This document shows, one piece after another, positions 1 through 14,879 of a stretch of DNA of 64,000 nucleotides. This DNA is from Prostheceraeus crozeri (lineage: Eukaryota; Platyhelminthes; Polycladida; Euryleptidae). Both the position numbers and the translations under genes were made by a program. The notes beneath the pieces are model-generated. The model did no database searches and was not told where the DNA came from. It saw only the letters and a program-made list of their open reading frames with translations. Position 1 is the stretch's first letter; each line of letters starts with the position of its first letter. Location: NCBI GenBank assembly GCA_907163375.1, contig CAJQUW010002106.1, positions 280,001 to 344,000 on the forward strand, given 5' to 3'.

Positions 1-3000
1 TATCCAGTAAAGACTAGTAAACCGTGCAGTCTATGGTAGATATGGGCAATTTCAAGCTATATTAATATGTTGTCGACAATTAGAGTGAATTTGCTGTTAT
101 TAACTCGTGTATATTGGTTAAAAATTATGAAATAGTGAACATGCATGTGTGTGTAGTCAAGCGCAATATGCTATACTTAATCTTACGCTTATTCTTGTCT
201 TTAAATGTTCAATACTTCCTGTTGTCAGTTGAAATCGAGCTGCTTGCAGGATTTAGTGACCTAGAGAAAGAATCAGAGGAGATTGTGGATGACCCAATGA
301 CCAAATAAAGTATGCCAAATATTGTGTCATTATTGAGGGATAGGTGGAACTTTCTCGTCGTCTTTCCGTCTACCATAGTTGACAATTTAGGACCGTTGTA
401 ATTCATTTACACTAATTCAATAATGACTTAAATTCGTTGTCCATCAATCTCGTAATGGTTTCTTCTGTTCCAATTGTTCAGTATTGCGCCATCTGTGAAT
501 GAACTCGGCAGATTTGAGTCGAGGGAAATTAGATATCACTGTTCGAATTGACAAGTTTCTCTCCGATGTTCATCAAACTTGGCCAAGATTATCTTAGGAT
601 TAACTGAAGCATCACGTGCAAGAGAGAGATATTTCAATACTTGTCGTGTTTGAGACTCTTTTCTATTAATCAACTTTCCTGGTGATGATGAAAGACGAAT
701 TTCGCTGTCTTATATCAAAATTATCTGTACAACATCTGTTCATCTTTAATATTGATTTATCAGTTAAATATCAAAAATTGCAACCGCTTTTTTATGTATG
801 CACTTGTACTCCTTCTGCAAAATATTGCCTTGATTTTTTACATCATTTCTTATGTCATGAAGTATCATGGCCCTCAAGATAAAGCAAATGTTGGTTTTCA
901 TGACTTTGATGTTCCAATGATATTCATTGTGCAGAATCAGCGGCACAATAGGAATTTAATTGAACTTTACCATATCTAGAGTCACAACAATATCATTGTA
1001 AACAATTATCTAATAAGAATATAAGTGTGCTACGAAAAGCACATTTCTTCAAGATTTTGAGAAGTGAAGCTTTGATTGAACTTGATAATTGACCAATGAA
1101 CGTGTCCTGCTCTAGTGGAAATCACATATCTGGAGTGGTTTTTCGGGCATTTAGAAACTTCATATTTTGCAAGAAATTTTGCATGAAGTGAAAATGCAAG
1201 TTCGCAATTATCATATCATGAATAAAATCATTCGACTTGAATCAATGATTATCTGAAATGCTAACCATTACGAATGCTTATAATACTGAAACAAATCTTC
1301 ATTTTCTTCGACTTATTGTCTCATCACATTTGCGACTGCGTAGTTGGTTCACTTTCTCATGGATTCAAGTTGAAAATTGATGGTCTGTTGTCATCAGACG
1401 CACAGTCGTGATACATTTTCCTACGAAGTTACTCTTTAGACTTGACACTGACATGGTGGAAGAAAGAATTCTCGGTTTGAGAGATTGCTTTAATGCGATT
1501 ACGTGTAGGAGGAGATCGCAGCTGCCTTTGTCCCAAGTAGAGCAGGAAGAGCTACCGTCTTATCGTGAGGATTATAAAATTTCAATGCCAAAACATGAGA
1601 GAGAGAATTAAAATTTGTCATGCAGCGTCGATGTAAACTGCTTAGATATGGCAATAATATCGTCGTCTGACGAATTCGATGTTGTACTGAATTGAAGCTA
1701 TTTATCTAGATACAGCGTATATTTCTCAATTTCAAATAGTACAGATAAGTGATTCTTGTGGAATCATGTCGAGGATTTCAGATATATTTCAAACTTCTTA
1801 TTGGCTTGTGTTGTGCAACATCTCTTTTCAAACGAATAAGAAGTTAGTATAAATATGTGGTGAATTGATAAGTTATTCTAAAGTGCTATTGAGATGCTTG
1901 TTTAGTGCATGAGATCAGGTGCGCGCTTATTTTTCGTCTTCTATTCCGCTATTTGCAGAGTAGCGGTTCAGCAATTTTTACGGCTCTTACTCGTACACTA
2001 AGCAGTAGAATAGTTGTTCAACAAAGCCTTTGGGTAAAATATCTCCGTGGACCTTCTTAATCTCACATAGTAGTAGTGTATCTAAGTTATTGTGTTCATC
2101 CTTTTATTACCCATCACAGGTGAGGTAAAAATACGTGATCTGTGTTTTCAGATAAATTTGAAAAATATGAAGTTCCATCACATATTATGCTGCATACTCA
2201 GAATTTCCAAGCGCATCTATTTTCTTTCGTTTAATTTGGCCATTTAGATAGTCAACCGCGTTTGTGCATGGTCGTGATGATATTACAAAAGAGAATGTAT
2301 GCGGAGGGCAATAGGAATTTACTTCAAATCGTACGACTTTTAGCAACTGTATTCTCACATGTTTGTGAGCTTGTCGTATAGTTGCTGTTCCTCATGCTCT
2401 CTCTTACCAGAAAATTAAACGAGAGTATCGCAATTTGCATGACTGAATTGCAATGTTTCGGTTTACGTTTAGTTTTATTGCATTTGAATGTGGTCGAATC
2501 AAAACAAGAATTTTACGACCGTTCAGAGAATAGAATACGGAATGCAATTACCTAATAGAAGATAGACGCTGACTTGATACTAGGATCAGCATAGTTCTCT
2601 GCAAATAGAGTGACAAATAGACTGAAAATCAGCTCATAGAACTCAATCGTATGAAGGTGATCAACAAAATATCTCATTCTGCAAGAAATTTCATCTCATG
2701 CGATTTTATGTCGAGTTGCTTTTTTGTGTCGATTGATGTAACAAAGCATTCTGAATGAAAAAGGACAAGGAAATTTATGAAATTTCGTGTTCCTTAGATT
2801 TGCGCAATTTTCCAAGGTGTTGGTGTATGTTCTAATCTACATAACGAAAACAATTGCAGTCAATTAGTCCAATATATGAGCATGTAGGCCTAATTGGTTA
2901 AGTTCATTCAACCATTCTTTTACAACAGAAAATATCTGAATACGTTCAAGCCTTACTCCAAAACAGTATACTCGGCACTTTCATTTCCTTTTCTATATTT

Positions 3001-6000
3001 TTTCTGAGCCCTGCTCAGCTGTGTGTCAAGAATTACACTGGGTGTCGATAAATGCACGTTGACTGATGAAATATCTATGGGAAATATGTATTCTAAAGAT
3101 ATTTAGTTCAATCGAGATGTCTGACGGAAAGTGGGTTAATAGCTTCAAAGTTAGGCAACTCTCTTAGTGTGTATAAATAGGGTTCGTGAGAGAGACGATA
3201 TTCTACTTGAGCAAAATATGTTAAATTGAATTTCAAAAAGACGCCTTAAGATGATGATGATGGTCTTTGACCACAAAAGTACTTTGTGCAGGAGCAAGTA
3301 ATGCACTCATCAGTTTTCTTGGCTTTACGCCTATCACAGTCGAAATTGCGTGATTTATGCTAGTTGACTGATCACATGTACCTCCAAAAGTTACTCACCA
3401 ATTCTTCTAAGCAAACTTCTGATTTCATATTGTTTTTCACTATCTAAAGTTTACATCACAGGAGAAATTTTACATCTTCGAGGAAATTTTGAATGCAGAT
3501 GACAGCTAGTGTAGCCACTAATGTTGAACATGTTTCTTTTCTCTCCTCGATTACAGCTTATCTTCAATCAATATTCGCTTTTTCTCATTAACTCGAATCC
3601 CTCTTCTGGCTAGAGAAGTGAATTGATGTACCATCCATGAAATGTAGCCAGTTCAACACTGTAGTAGCGAAGATGAGAAGTACATGTATATTTTAATTTC
3701 ATGACTGAAGCGACTCACAAGTGCAACTTCGTTGAACTAACAATGAAGTGAAATCCAAGTGTAGAGATCGCTGCTCTCCTATATAGTCCTAGCTCTCGTA
3801 TTGGCATTAAGATTCTATTTGAAAGATTTAAGCAACCAGTAAGAATTATCTGAAACATGAGTGGTAAGCTTGAGTTCAAGGAATATTTTCACCAAAATCA
3901 CATGGCTTTCGATAATTGATTAGTCAGGTTAAAATTAGTCACGCCGGTCTTCTGCGTTTTCAACTTGAATATACAATTCTAAAACAGCTGTTAAAGCAAC
4001 CATTATTTTCAATTTTGAGATAAAACAATACAACAAAATTTTATATTGAAGAATAACTTTCCACCACTTTCACTGGCTAAAAAATAATTAGAAAGCAAAA
4101 GCTTAACGATGCCCTAAATGAAAGACAATTAAATATGCGGAAACCATAATTACAGAACCAATCGTAAGTGCAATATTATAACAGATATCCTGACATCTTG
4201 ACAGAAAGAAAACGAAGAAATACCAAAAAAGAAATTGTAAGGAAAATATTACTGCAGTCAAACCCTTGCAAGTGCGGTGCTGGGAATTGGAATCTTTGCC
4301 TAGTGAAATATGAAATCTCGACTCGTTATTAATGAAACGAATTATCGAATAGTGAAATGTTATCTGCATTCCGGAGCAAAAAATTAATCATATACAAACC
4401 AAAAAATCATCTGAAATTCCTTTGTCTTTAACTTTCGTGATAGATTTTCAATTTGAGAGAATGGAGTTGTATTTATTTGTTTCTATTGATGTCTCAACAT
4501 GAGAGAATCGATGATGCGAAATATCATGATACAGACAGTAGTAATTCCTGTTATTAATCGATTATTTCATTTTCTACCTAATTTTGTATTTGAACGTAGT
4601 GCTTTTATTCGTATCACACCATGGAGTTTCACTTTTTCTAAATAATATCCAACTTCTAAATTGTGAAGAGTTTGTATGTAAATTGATCAGTGACTTAATT
4701 CGGTATTTGTTTTAGATTTAACAAAGCCGATTAATGCATTGGATAAGAAAACGTTTTCAATCGGTTTGTGATTGTTATCTGTACTTCATGGAATATGAAA
4801 GCTGATGCGTAGCAATATTGAATGGTAGCATTCACAACTTGGATTCAATACAATCATCTTTTAGCTTATCTTTTCATTCATTTACCTCCTTAGTTCAAAG
4901 CTTAGTGTTAAGTCGTTGATACTGTTTGATGTACTTTGTTCGTCATTTGATATGAAAATCTATATTGTAGAACAAAATGATAGACAAGTCTTCGAAAGTC
5001 GTAGTACAGAAACTTCTTATTTGAGCATCATTTCATCGTAAAAACAATCATCTCAAAGAAAATTGACATCGAACTTTTAATGCAATATTTTCCTTGAATC
5101 TTACTCAGATATCAGTTGTGTTTCACAGTTAAAATCCTTTGAGTCATTTATGAAAGAACTCAATCCATCAAACTCTCTCAATATATTATTCTAATGATAC
5201 GATATTTCCATCCATGTATAATCAATAATTGACTTGGGCCCATTTAGAAGTGAACATTTCATCGTAAAAATAAGACATATGCACATAATAACGAACAATG
5301 GTTTCATTTAAATCGGGTTCAAAGATTGCATTTCCTGAGACAGGGAAGAAATTGTGAGTCCCCTCATCATCAGATTTCCTTCCCAAATCAACTCGCCGAC
5401 AACTGTTGCGTCATATAATGCTGGATCACACGGTCTGTCTTGAGCTGAGACATCTTGTAATTTTGTCTGCATCTCATAAGATTGCCTCTAGAAGACTTAG
5501 TAATTAGTTCCACTCGTTAGCTTGTGGACGAAGGCAAGATTCCTGGCTTGGAGGAGGTATCAAGGCAATTCCTGTGTTTTATTGATACAACAGCATGAAT
5601 TTTGCATGTACTTAAGACATCGTCGACGAGAGTCACACTCAGTACTCATTCCTCTTATTAACTATGACTAATGATATGATAGAGGAATTGGTCGCCAATG
5701 AATTGGCTGTAAAGAATTGTAGAGGTTAATCAGGAAACTTGAGCGTTATTTTGGAATCAGCAGCCAAGAAAAACCGCGATCAGCGTAATAAGCGTTGTTT
5801 CATCTTTTGTAGAAGGTGCGAATTGTTCTCTTAATGTTATGATATTCCCAGCTCACAAAGCAACTATTCTTGAAAGAAGTGGTTTAGTTATAGGCCTACG
5901 TGGTGCTTGAGATAGTTTTGATGGTCAACGACTTCTTTATTTCAGTATCAGAGTTGTAAGATTCAATGAAAGTTGCATGTATATCGTCATGTAAATAATG

Positions 6001-9000
6001 TATTTTTCAGAATGGTTCATGACAAATTAAGGAAAAGTTAATTCAGCAACTGAAATATATAGAGAGAAGTTTTCAACCATCTATGACGTTTTTTCAAGTT
6101 GCGAAGAAACTGTCAGAAACTGCGAACTCCACCGCATGAATGTCTGGCGTCGTTACTAAAATATAGCGACATTGAGATCGATGGTAATCACAGAACAGTA
6201 ATCGGTGTTTGAAACAAACACCGAGAATAAATCTTCGACTTCAGCTTTCTTCCCAAACCGCGTAGGCTGAGTTGACTGTCGCATTATCTCGCTGATAATT
6301 CTCCAACCTCACAATGAAGCAGGAAAGTCGGCATTGGCACAGCACAAACGGCACGTCCGGAGAATCAGAGATGGTTTGAGATGATGAATTTCTCACATTT
6401 CAATTGCCTTCAGAAGGAGAACCGGCAAACCGATAACAGTCAGCAGCCGCCATTTAACGGCGCCTATCATTAATACAGGATGTTACACATGCGAAGAGGT
6501 AAGATGTGAAGATAACATGTCCTCCACCGAATTTGGATGAGAACATTCCGTTGCGGAAGATGTCATTCCCACAAACATTAAAGCATTTTATGTATAATTT
6601 TAATTTCAATGTATTCTCTAATGGCTCAGTAAAGACAAATGTATTTTTTATTAACCATATCTAGTACTCTACTTGGGGAAGTGTTTTGTCCTTGTCACTA
6701 ATGCGGCAGCCAGAAATTGAACTTATTTTGATGAGGATGGTTGTCAGTGCTTCTTATACTACATTATACGCATTTTTGCTATCAGAGTATTATATATAAT
6801 GGGATAGTTCGCACAAATAAAAGGGTAATGTTGCTTGTAATGTTAAAGGGTTATTGTTACTTTGAAATCACCAACTCATCGGTTAGCTTTTATCAGTAGC
6901 TATTTACTTTTTTGGTAAGCGCCACTTTATACAAAGAATTCAAAACGAAGAATTTCATCACTGGCCACGTTGCCTCTTTTAGTGACTACGGCAGAACAAC
7001 TGAAACAACGAAATGGTACAGTTTACAGATCACGAATTGAATGTCTCTCACAATGTCACGCCATACGTTGGATCTACAAGCGATATCAATACAGATAAAA
7101 GTAATATAGAAGTCAGTAGTGAGAATAAATATAATAAAATGCTAAGGGAACGAAATGAGAAAGGAAAGTTACTTCTTAACAATTAGTTGGCAATTGTAAA
7201 TAAAGGACAAAAGGACTTCGATTTTCGATTATGTTACCAAACAAATTGTATTTCTAACAACCTTCAGCGATAAGTCAAACTGTGTTCAGCTTATTTGAGT
7301 GTCATGGCAACTTACCGGGCAGCTACTTGATACTAATCTAAATTGAACATTTTGGTTGCTGAATCTGAGGCTTGATTTTTATATTTGTATTTGGCTTTAG
7401 TGCTCGCCAGCATTCCACTGTTAGTTTGCATTGACATTTCCCGTGAAGTAAAAAAGCCCATACCACGATAAGTAATCGTCAAGTTGTTGAGACCACAATT
7501 AATTCGTTGAAATTTTGTTCAGTTGAAAACTACGTTTTACAGCAATACCATTTCCCAATTGACTTGCACTTTTAATTTCGAACTGAACACTAGACCCATA
7601 GAAAAGTAGAAATATCAGAGAAATGCAGAGACTTAAATGAGGCAGATAGCTCATGTCGTTATGCATTTCCTTAAGAATCGAAGTAACTGTCGCAATGTTT
7701 ATTTTATTGGCAGCATGTGGAATAGAATCTATTACACTCTTGCTATTTTCTCAGCACGTCTAAAAAAAACTTCAAGACCTAAAAGCATCTTTCTCCACGA
7801 TATGATATTAATAATTGTCAAATACGTGTACAAGGTACATATTTAGATATATTTATAATGTTCAAAGAATTCAAGGAAATGTGGATAAATATGCATTGAA
7901 AACGAGTCAGGTAACCAGATTGGTTCAAGTTTATTATAGATGTTGCGTCGGATATCGGATAGTGACTTTGGCTGGTAGCGGATAACTTGAAACCGCAAAG
8001 CCTCACTGTTTGGTGCAACATGGTATAATGTGACATATTTGACTTAGAGAAATCTACAATGCAAATTAACGAATTTCAACATAGTACCAGTTGAGGTGTG
8101 ATAGTCCACATACACTTCAAACGGGATACCTTAGAACGCGCTCGTCCACACAGGTGATGATTGCTCAATTATTTTTCCAGCAAACTAGTGTAGCAGTACC
8201 CTGAGAACATACATTTAATTGATAACTAGTAAGGAGTAGACTTGATCGTGCTTCCATATTTGCATGATTCTGTACAAAGTTGAACGGATAAAAACTTCAA
8301 ACAGCATATTGCATGGTTAACCTATAATTAGACCAATTCAGCTCACTAAACTATGAAATGCGAATATCAATTTTAAAAAGCCTTCCAATATTCACATAAA
8401 GTACCAATATTCCAATATTCTAGTACGTTCACTAGGTTCAACTAAAAATTTGCGGGCTTAAGTCATTCCTGTGGAGCAACTCTGATATATCAGAAATAGG
8501 AAGATAAAAAAGACAGATGCATTTTGATAGACGAAGATGTTAACATAATTATGGTATGTAAAAACAATGGTTATTATATTAAGTAGTAAAATTGAAGGTG
8601 ATGATCAATTCATTGCAACTCAATTGCGGCTTTATTTTAGTTTATTACGTACAATGTACATCTCACATTTGTATCTAATGCGTGGGTCGCGATCATTCAT
8701 CAGGGGATTTTTTTTATCTACTGAGTACTATTTTTTATGCGATAGTGAAGGCATCATAATTAGATCAAGTTTCAATCTATTAGATATTGCATTTAACTCG
8801 ACATTCTTATTAAGTTATTCTAAACAAAAGTACGAAGATTTACAAAAGCACCTAATATGTTTCTATTTAACAATAATCTCTCTGCAAATGATGCCAAAAA
8901 ATATTTCCAATTTATCTACAATTTGATGAAAGAAACATCTGAATCCGTTACGAATTTCTCCAAATGTCCGAAACCGTCTCTATTTATGTTACTGTCATTG

Positions 9001-12000
9001 TGTGTTTAGCTTGAAAACAACATTTCAAGTTTTCGTAAAGAGAGACAGTGTTTCCCCAATATGAACAAATTCAAATACAAAACTCGCTGCTGTATCTTGC
9101 GTTTGCATTATTTTCACTAATTTCAATATCAATCATGCTCAAACGAATGTTCTTACTTGGCTTCATAGTGGTTTGTGAAACGAATATTTATACGAAACGG
9201 CTAAATATTCTATAGCATACTCATACATTTTTATGGTGACAATGTACTGAAGAAGTATTAAATTCGTAGGATTCCACATAACCTCACAATGAATATTCAT
9301 CAGAGAAAGAATGAAGTCTTTCTTAGTCTGATATTTTGCAATCGTGGACAGGGACAACCTGCGTTCATTCGAAACAATGTCAGAAAAAAGAAATTGGTTT
9401 ATCAAATTTGTCAGTTTAAAAACTTCCATCCATTAGTGAAGCTATGTATCTCTTCATCTACAGACATTATTGTCACGTCTTGTGTGGCCTTCGTCTTCTG
9501 TGCCCTTTGTAGTGAGAGTGATTCGATCTGTTTCAGTGATGTTCTGTCTGGTCGTTCGACTATACTACTGTATGTGTCTTCACATAGCACGCTCCAAATT
9601 TTAGTCACTTAATTCTTACAATCGTCGATTACAAATTTAACAAGACAGAAACTGAACTCACAAATCAACCATCTTCTCTCTTAACTGATTATCAGACGAG
9701 TCAAAGGTTTTCGAAGCAAATTTTTCATGTGTTCATCGTTGATTCGATAACGTTTTCCTTTCGATTTATTTCTCAGTACTATGTTTCATTGACCATTCAA
9801 ATTGGAAAGCTATCGTTAAATCCATTTACTTGGCTAGGACGTGGATTCCGAATTTGTTCGATGCTCGATAAATTGAAAAATAATCGATTTGCCATCTTTG
9901 ATCGACTGCAACAATAAACCTAGGTCGTCATGAATTACCAATTTTCTCCATGTGCCAATCTCAGCCTTTGAGACATTTATTGATGCATTGATTTTATGTT
10001 TCACATTCAATGGCTTTCTCTTGTTCATATTCTCAATTTTTCTGCTTCGTATGGATGGATACCTCCAACATTATTTGATCATCATAATTATTATCATGTT
10101 TTCATGTCGTTCATTTTGCTAATTTTTGCTAATTCACAAGTGGTTGTCAAAAGGAAATCATGAAATGTAGTTCTCTCGCAAATACGTAATTCGAACTACG
10201 TCTAGAATGCACAAATCTGCTGATATGCTGATCATTGAAATATACCTATAAAGTCTCCGTAGGATCCACCGAGAGTTCCTCTGGGGATAAAGTGACTGCC
10301 GATTTAATCGATGAACATAATTCATGTTTCAAGCGTGATGACAGAATTCACGTGATCTTGGTTTAGAAATCATTGGTCGTGACATTTTGATCCTTGTGTT
10401 TTCATTGTTTCTCTAACTTGACATGGAATGGGTGGCGATCGATCTTTTTCCTCGTGTTTTATCAAGTTGAGATGTTGGGAATCGACCATCACTTTTACGA
10501 GTTTGTTTCCTGCTTGATATAACTCTTGGGCGCTGTTTTCATGGCCAGGAGTCAAATCTCTTGGTAGAGCGCGCTAGGCAAAGAGCAGCACTTAGATTTG
10601 ATTGTCTGAAGGGTAAAGCAAGCGCGTTGGCAAGCTCAAAAATGAAATATGCTGTGTGCTCTCCATCAATGCTAGCAGCGTCATCAGTAAGGCTTATCAA
10701 GGACACGACGCGATTCGGAATATGAAAATGATTCATTGATGAAGGGAAATACTTCGACTGCGTGTATTGTTTTTTATTACGGAGGGACGACATCTCTTGA
10801 ATATTTGCGTAATTGAGCGAACGAACGAACGAATCTGGGATGGTATTTATATTCAATTCAGTTAGAACCGAAAACTTTCGCATCGATATCTGAAATGATC
10901 TGAAAGAATCAGACTAATTAAAGCTTAGGTTTTTGAAAGGATATTTACCTTAGCGGGAATGCAGCGGATCTTCTGATTTAATTGTATTTAAAAAGTCATG
11001 AACACTTTTGTGATCAGCCATCAGATTGCATTTCAGTCGTAATTAAGTCATGAAATTCGCATTAAGCGTATGGATACGAGGCCAAGGAAGTCAATTTCTC
11101 TTTATCGTGGGAAGGAACAGACTTGAGGGTGGACCCAAGTGCAGTAAAGTGATGAAAGCAGTTTACTTAAGTACTTTACGAAATTCACTGAAGCTGGTTG
11201 AACCCAAGAAAACACAAAATTTGCACTGAGAAACTTCCCTAACTGGGCCACCCATGTAGCGAACCAAAATGATCATATATATATACATCGGAAGTGCTTT
11301 GCCTTGGGCGGCCGACAGTAGTCCCATGTTCCGCCAGTGTTCTGGAAGAGTAGTCCTGCTTTATTGGTTATCATACATATGCTGCACATCACAAATGATT
11401 GCAGTGTGCCAGTTCGGCTGGGTATAGAATATATTCTATTTTATGTAGGTACTGCACATGTACGTATTATTGTCGACCTTGCTATTAGATTAGGAATTGA
11501 TTTCCCAAAATTGAGCGTGATTTTGAGCGGGAACTTGGCATTGAGCGATCCACTTCAGCAAGTTTTTTTATTCGAAACAAACCTTCAATGGTTAAATGAA
11601 ACTAGTATCAAATCAAGCGACTAAGTAGCGAATGCAGTATGCCAGACTAATGCAACAGCAGCATTGGCGTGAACTATGTTAATTTCAATATCAAACCCTG
11701 TTGAGATTTAAAATGAAATACGAATATAATGACAACCTGGAGATGCTTATTAAATTCAATGCTCTATACAAGGTGAAAACATAAAATTGGAATTTGCATA
11801 GGATTTAGTTGAGAGTCATGCAACACAGTGAGACATATATGACAATCCTTGAGAACTTTTATAGGCCATTAAATCAATTAACAACCAAAAAAAACCATCA
11901 TGATTCAGTTGTCTGTTCAGATTAGGGCTAAACATTTAATATGTACAAAGCCTCCATAATATTTAAATCTGAGCTATTAGAGGCCTGAGCTAGGATTTTG

Positions 12001-12307
12001 AAATTTTCAGAATTACAGCTGCTCTAGCAATTTAATCTACGGTCAGAGGTAGCCGATATTTGTAAGATTGTGTTCCTTAATCCACCGCTCATGATTGTGT
12101 TCTACCAATGTAGGTAGTGCGAGGGTCAACCTCACAAAACGGAAACCTACTCATGACTTTAGAACTTTTCCTAATTTTATTGCAGGTAAACACCCACTTA
12201 ATTTCAAGATCTGTCAATTTTACGGAAAATACTTTCAATCTTTTCTTAAAGTAAATAGATCGCCCACGAAAAATGGTATTTTTATAGTTTTTTTTACAGA
12301 ATTTTCA
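1..12307. other. Gene-poor AT-rich stretch upstream of the first visible ELAV exon
   Basis: I see no coding exon, RNA gene or clear mobile element in this 12.3 kb. Open frames are short and AT-rich; the longest (8567-8926, + strand, 119 codons) has low-complexity composition and no motif I recognise. I looked for the exon encoding the first half of ELAV RRM1 (a NLIVNYLP-like RNP2) and did not find it, so this stretch is most simply part of a long first intron or upstream flank. A small GAAC repeat lies at about 10818-10834. A TATAAATA word near 3172 lacks supporting promoter or gene context. Confidence 0.5.
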
Positions 12308-12345
12308 CCCCTAGCACAGCTATCAGCCATGAACGAAGCTAGGGG
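12308..12345 (-). other. 3'-terminal stem-loop of LINE copy A
   Basis: CCCCTAGC (12308-12315) pairs perfectly with GCTAGGGG (12338-12345) around a 22-base loop, at the extreme 3' end of the LINE. The same place in copy B (61085-61122) keeps the GCTAGGGG arm, with the other arm partly decayed. Related LINEs are known to use 3'-end RNA structures for recognition by their own reverse transcriptase; that role here is inference. Confidence 0.65.
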
Positions 12346-14820
12346 TTACTCAATGAAAAAGTAACAAATTGTATTATTTTGAATAAATAAATTGAAATTG
12401 CTGATCCTCTAATCTGATTAAGCTGTCCCCATCAGAAACCTATTCGCACGCCTCTTGAAAGTATCAAGATTGTATTGGTCAGGGAAAGTGGTCTGGGGAA
12501 GCTGATTCCAAAACTGTGCCGTGCGAACACAAAAAGCTTTTCGAGCGACTCACAGTACGTGTGCGCTCTAAGCTCACATGATGGCATGTGAGTGCATTAG
12601 CTCTGCGTGTGCTTCTGGAGAAGATCTTAGGTTTGGGTACGTACTCACTTACTGCAGAGTTGCTTCTACCGAAACAGTATCTGTAGAATAGACTGAGTGA
12701 AGCAACATCCCGTCTGACGGAAAGCTGCTGCAACTCGCTAGCAACTTTTTTACCCATAAGATTCTTGACACGTTACTCAACCCGTTCAAGGAGGTTAAGA
12801 TGTATTTGTGGGGCGCCGGCCCACAGATGACAACAATACTCCATCAGATGACGAATAGTGGACTTGTAAAGATAGCAGACAGTCTGTGGTGGAAGATAGC
12901 TGCTGGCACGATAGAGACTACCAATGCGTTGAGCTGCCTGCTTGCTAATGGATTGGATGTACGGTTTCCATGACAAGTCTTTCGTAACCGCTAATCCAAG
13001 GAAGGAGATGGAATCTTGTTCTCTGATCCTATTATCTGACATCTTAATGCTATGATCATCATCTCCTTTAAGTCGTGAGTGCAGAATACTCTGAGTTTTT
13101 GAAGGATTGAAGGAAACAAGCCAATTGGCGCCCCATTCTGAGACCCTGCGTAAGTCTTCATTAAGAACGTCGCATAACTGCTGACGTTGCTGAGTGTTTT
13201 TAGCGAGTCGCTCATTGGAATTGAAGAGTGTTGTGTCATCTGCATACATCACCAATTTACTCACTAGGCAGTCTGGGAGGTCGTTGATGTACAGCAGAAA
13301 AAGAGTGGGTCCCAAAATTGACCCTTGAGGAACTCCTGCATTGACAAACTTGGTGGAAGACTTTTGGCCATCTAAGACGACAGATATCTGCCGGTCACTA
13401 AGGAAAGAAGCAAGAAGTTTGTGGAGTTGATCAGCAACTCCATAGGACTTTAGCTTCATAAGGAGTCCTGATGCCAGACTTTATCGAATGCCTTGGAAAT
13501 ATCCAAGGCAACTGATCTCGTCTCACCTTGTCTGTCAAGGACACGACTCACATGTTCAGTGACATATGAAAGAAGATCTGCAGTTGATCGAGAGTGCCTG
13601 AAGCCATACTGTTCTTCTGATAGAAGGTTCTGAGTTTCAAGGAAGTTAACAATGTGTTGGTTAATCACTGCTTCAAAAATCTTGCCAGCAATTGGAAGCA
13701 GGCTGATAGGACGGTAACTAGATGGAAGAGATGAGTCAGAACCTTTCTTTGGAACTGGAACCACGGAAGCTACTTTCCAACAAGAGGGAAACTCACCGGT
13801 GGATACACATCTACTGAACAGTTTAGATAAAAGTGGAGAAAGCTCAGGTGAGAGATGCTTGAAGACCGAAACCGGGATGCCGTCTGGTCCACTAGACTTA
13901 GAGCTATCGAGACCTCTGATGATCTTTTTGACGTTTCGGACTGTGACTGAAGGAGGACTAACTGTCTCATCAGTGCGCATGGGAATTGGAGGTGGAATTC
14001 TACCTCCATCGTCTAATGACGAATTCTTCGCAAACTCTTTGCAAAGAAGCTCGGCTTTGTCTGCTGAGGTTGTCGCCATACAAGTGCTGACTTCGGCATG
14101 ACGAAGTGCTGGGATGGAGGATTTGTTCCTATTGGTGGCATCGTTGTAAATCATCCAGATGTCCTTAGAGCCAAGCTTTTGGGTATCAATGGATTTCCGT
14201 GCATACAATGGATTCACGTACAAAGAATAACGGCTTTTGGCCAGATGTATGGCTTCCTTGCAATTTCTACGTGCTGTCTTGTACAATTCAAGATTGCCAG
14301 CGGTACTGTCACGCTGGCAGGTTGTAACTGCACATTCTGGTGTAAACCAAGGTAGGGAGTGGGGCTTCATTTGGAAAGCACGATGAGGAATTTAGGCCAG
14401 CATCCCTATCTGAAACCACTCTGTCAGTTCTTGCGCCGACTTGTGGACGCTCTCGCTTAGTATCAAATTCTCAGCTTGAACTTGACTAAGAAAAGTGCGG
14501 AATTGATAAACTGTTCTTTGGAAAGGCGCAGACGGTGTGGAGTAAATTTTTGTTTGCCAGAAAGTGTGATGACACAATAATCAGACGTGCCGAGGGGAAA
14601 AGTAACCTTGTGTGAAAAACAAGTTGGATTTGAGATGAGAAACATGTCAAGGTGATATCCAGTATCCCCAGCTCGGTTAGGCACTCTGGTAGGACAAGTG
14701 ACAATCTGACTAAGGTCATGAGAGACAGCAAAATCCTCGGTCAAAAATGCCAACCTGAGCGCTGGGATACTCATGTAGAAGATAATCGATCTCATCAGAA
14801 AGAACATTGAAAATGTATGA
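12308..14820 (-). mobile_element. CR1/Jockey-group LINE, copy A, 5'-truncated
   Basis: Minus-strand non-LTR retrotransposon. The 5' end enters in the last part of the apurinic-like endonuclease (14846-14463, ending LGTSDY, where the family has SDH). A linker follows, then reverse transcriptase at 14370-12773: SGPDGIP, SYRPISLLP, YGFRHSRST, DISKAFDKVWH, GVPQGSILGP and the catalytic MYADDTTLF are all readable. The C-terminal thumb region and 3' UTR continue to 12308. The copy is broken: an endonuclease/linker frame change near 14470, an in-frame stop near 14395, a one-base frame change at about 13457, and an in-frame stop near 12770. The RT core is otherwise well preserved, so the insertion is fairly young. 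The 3' end is defined by homology to copy B at 61085-61905 and by a shared terminal hairpin. Clade within the CR1/L2/Jockey group is not resolved. Confidence 0.88.
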
Positions 14821-14879
14821 GAGCAATTAGTGTCTTCAGTCTGCACTGGAGCTTCAACTTTCTTCTCTCAAGATTTCTT

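Noticed and set aside
3165-3200. TATAAATA promoter-like motif
   Set aside because: No initiator, exon or coding region follows; such words are expected in AT-rich DNA.
8567-8926. 119-codon open frame on the + strand
   Set aside because: AT-driven composition rich in I, L, S, Y, F; no motif or flanking gene signals.
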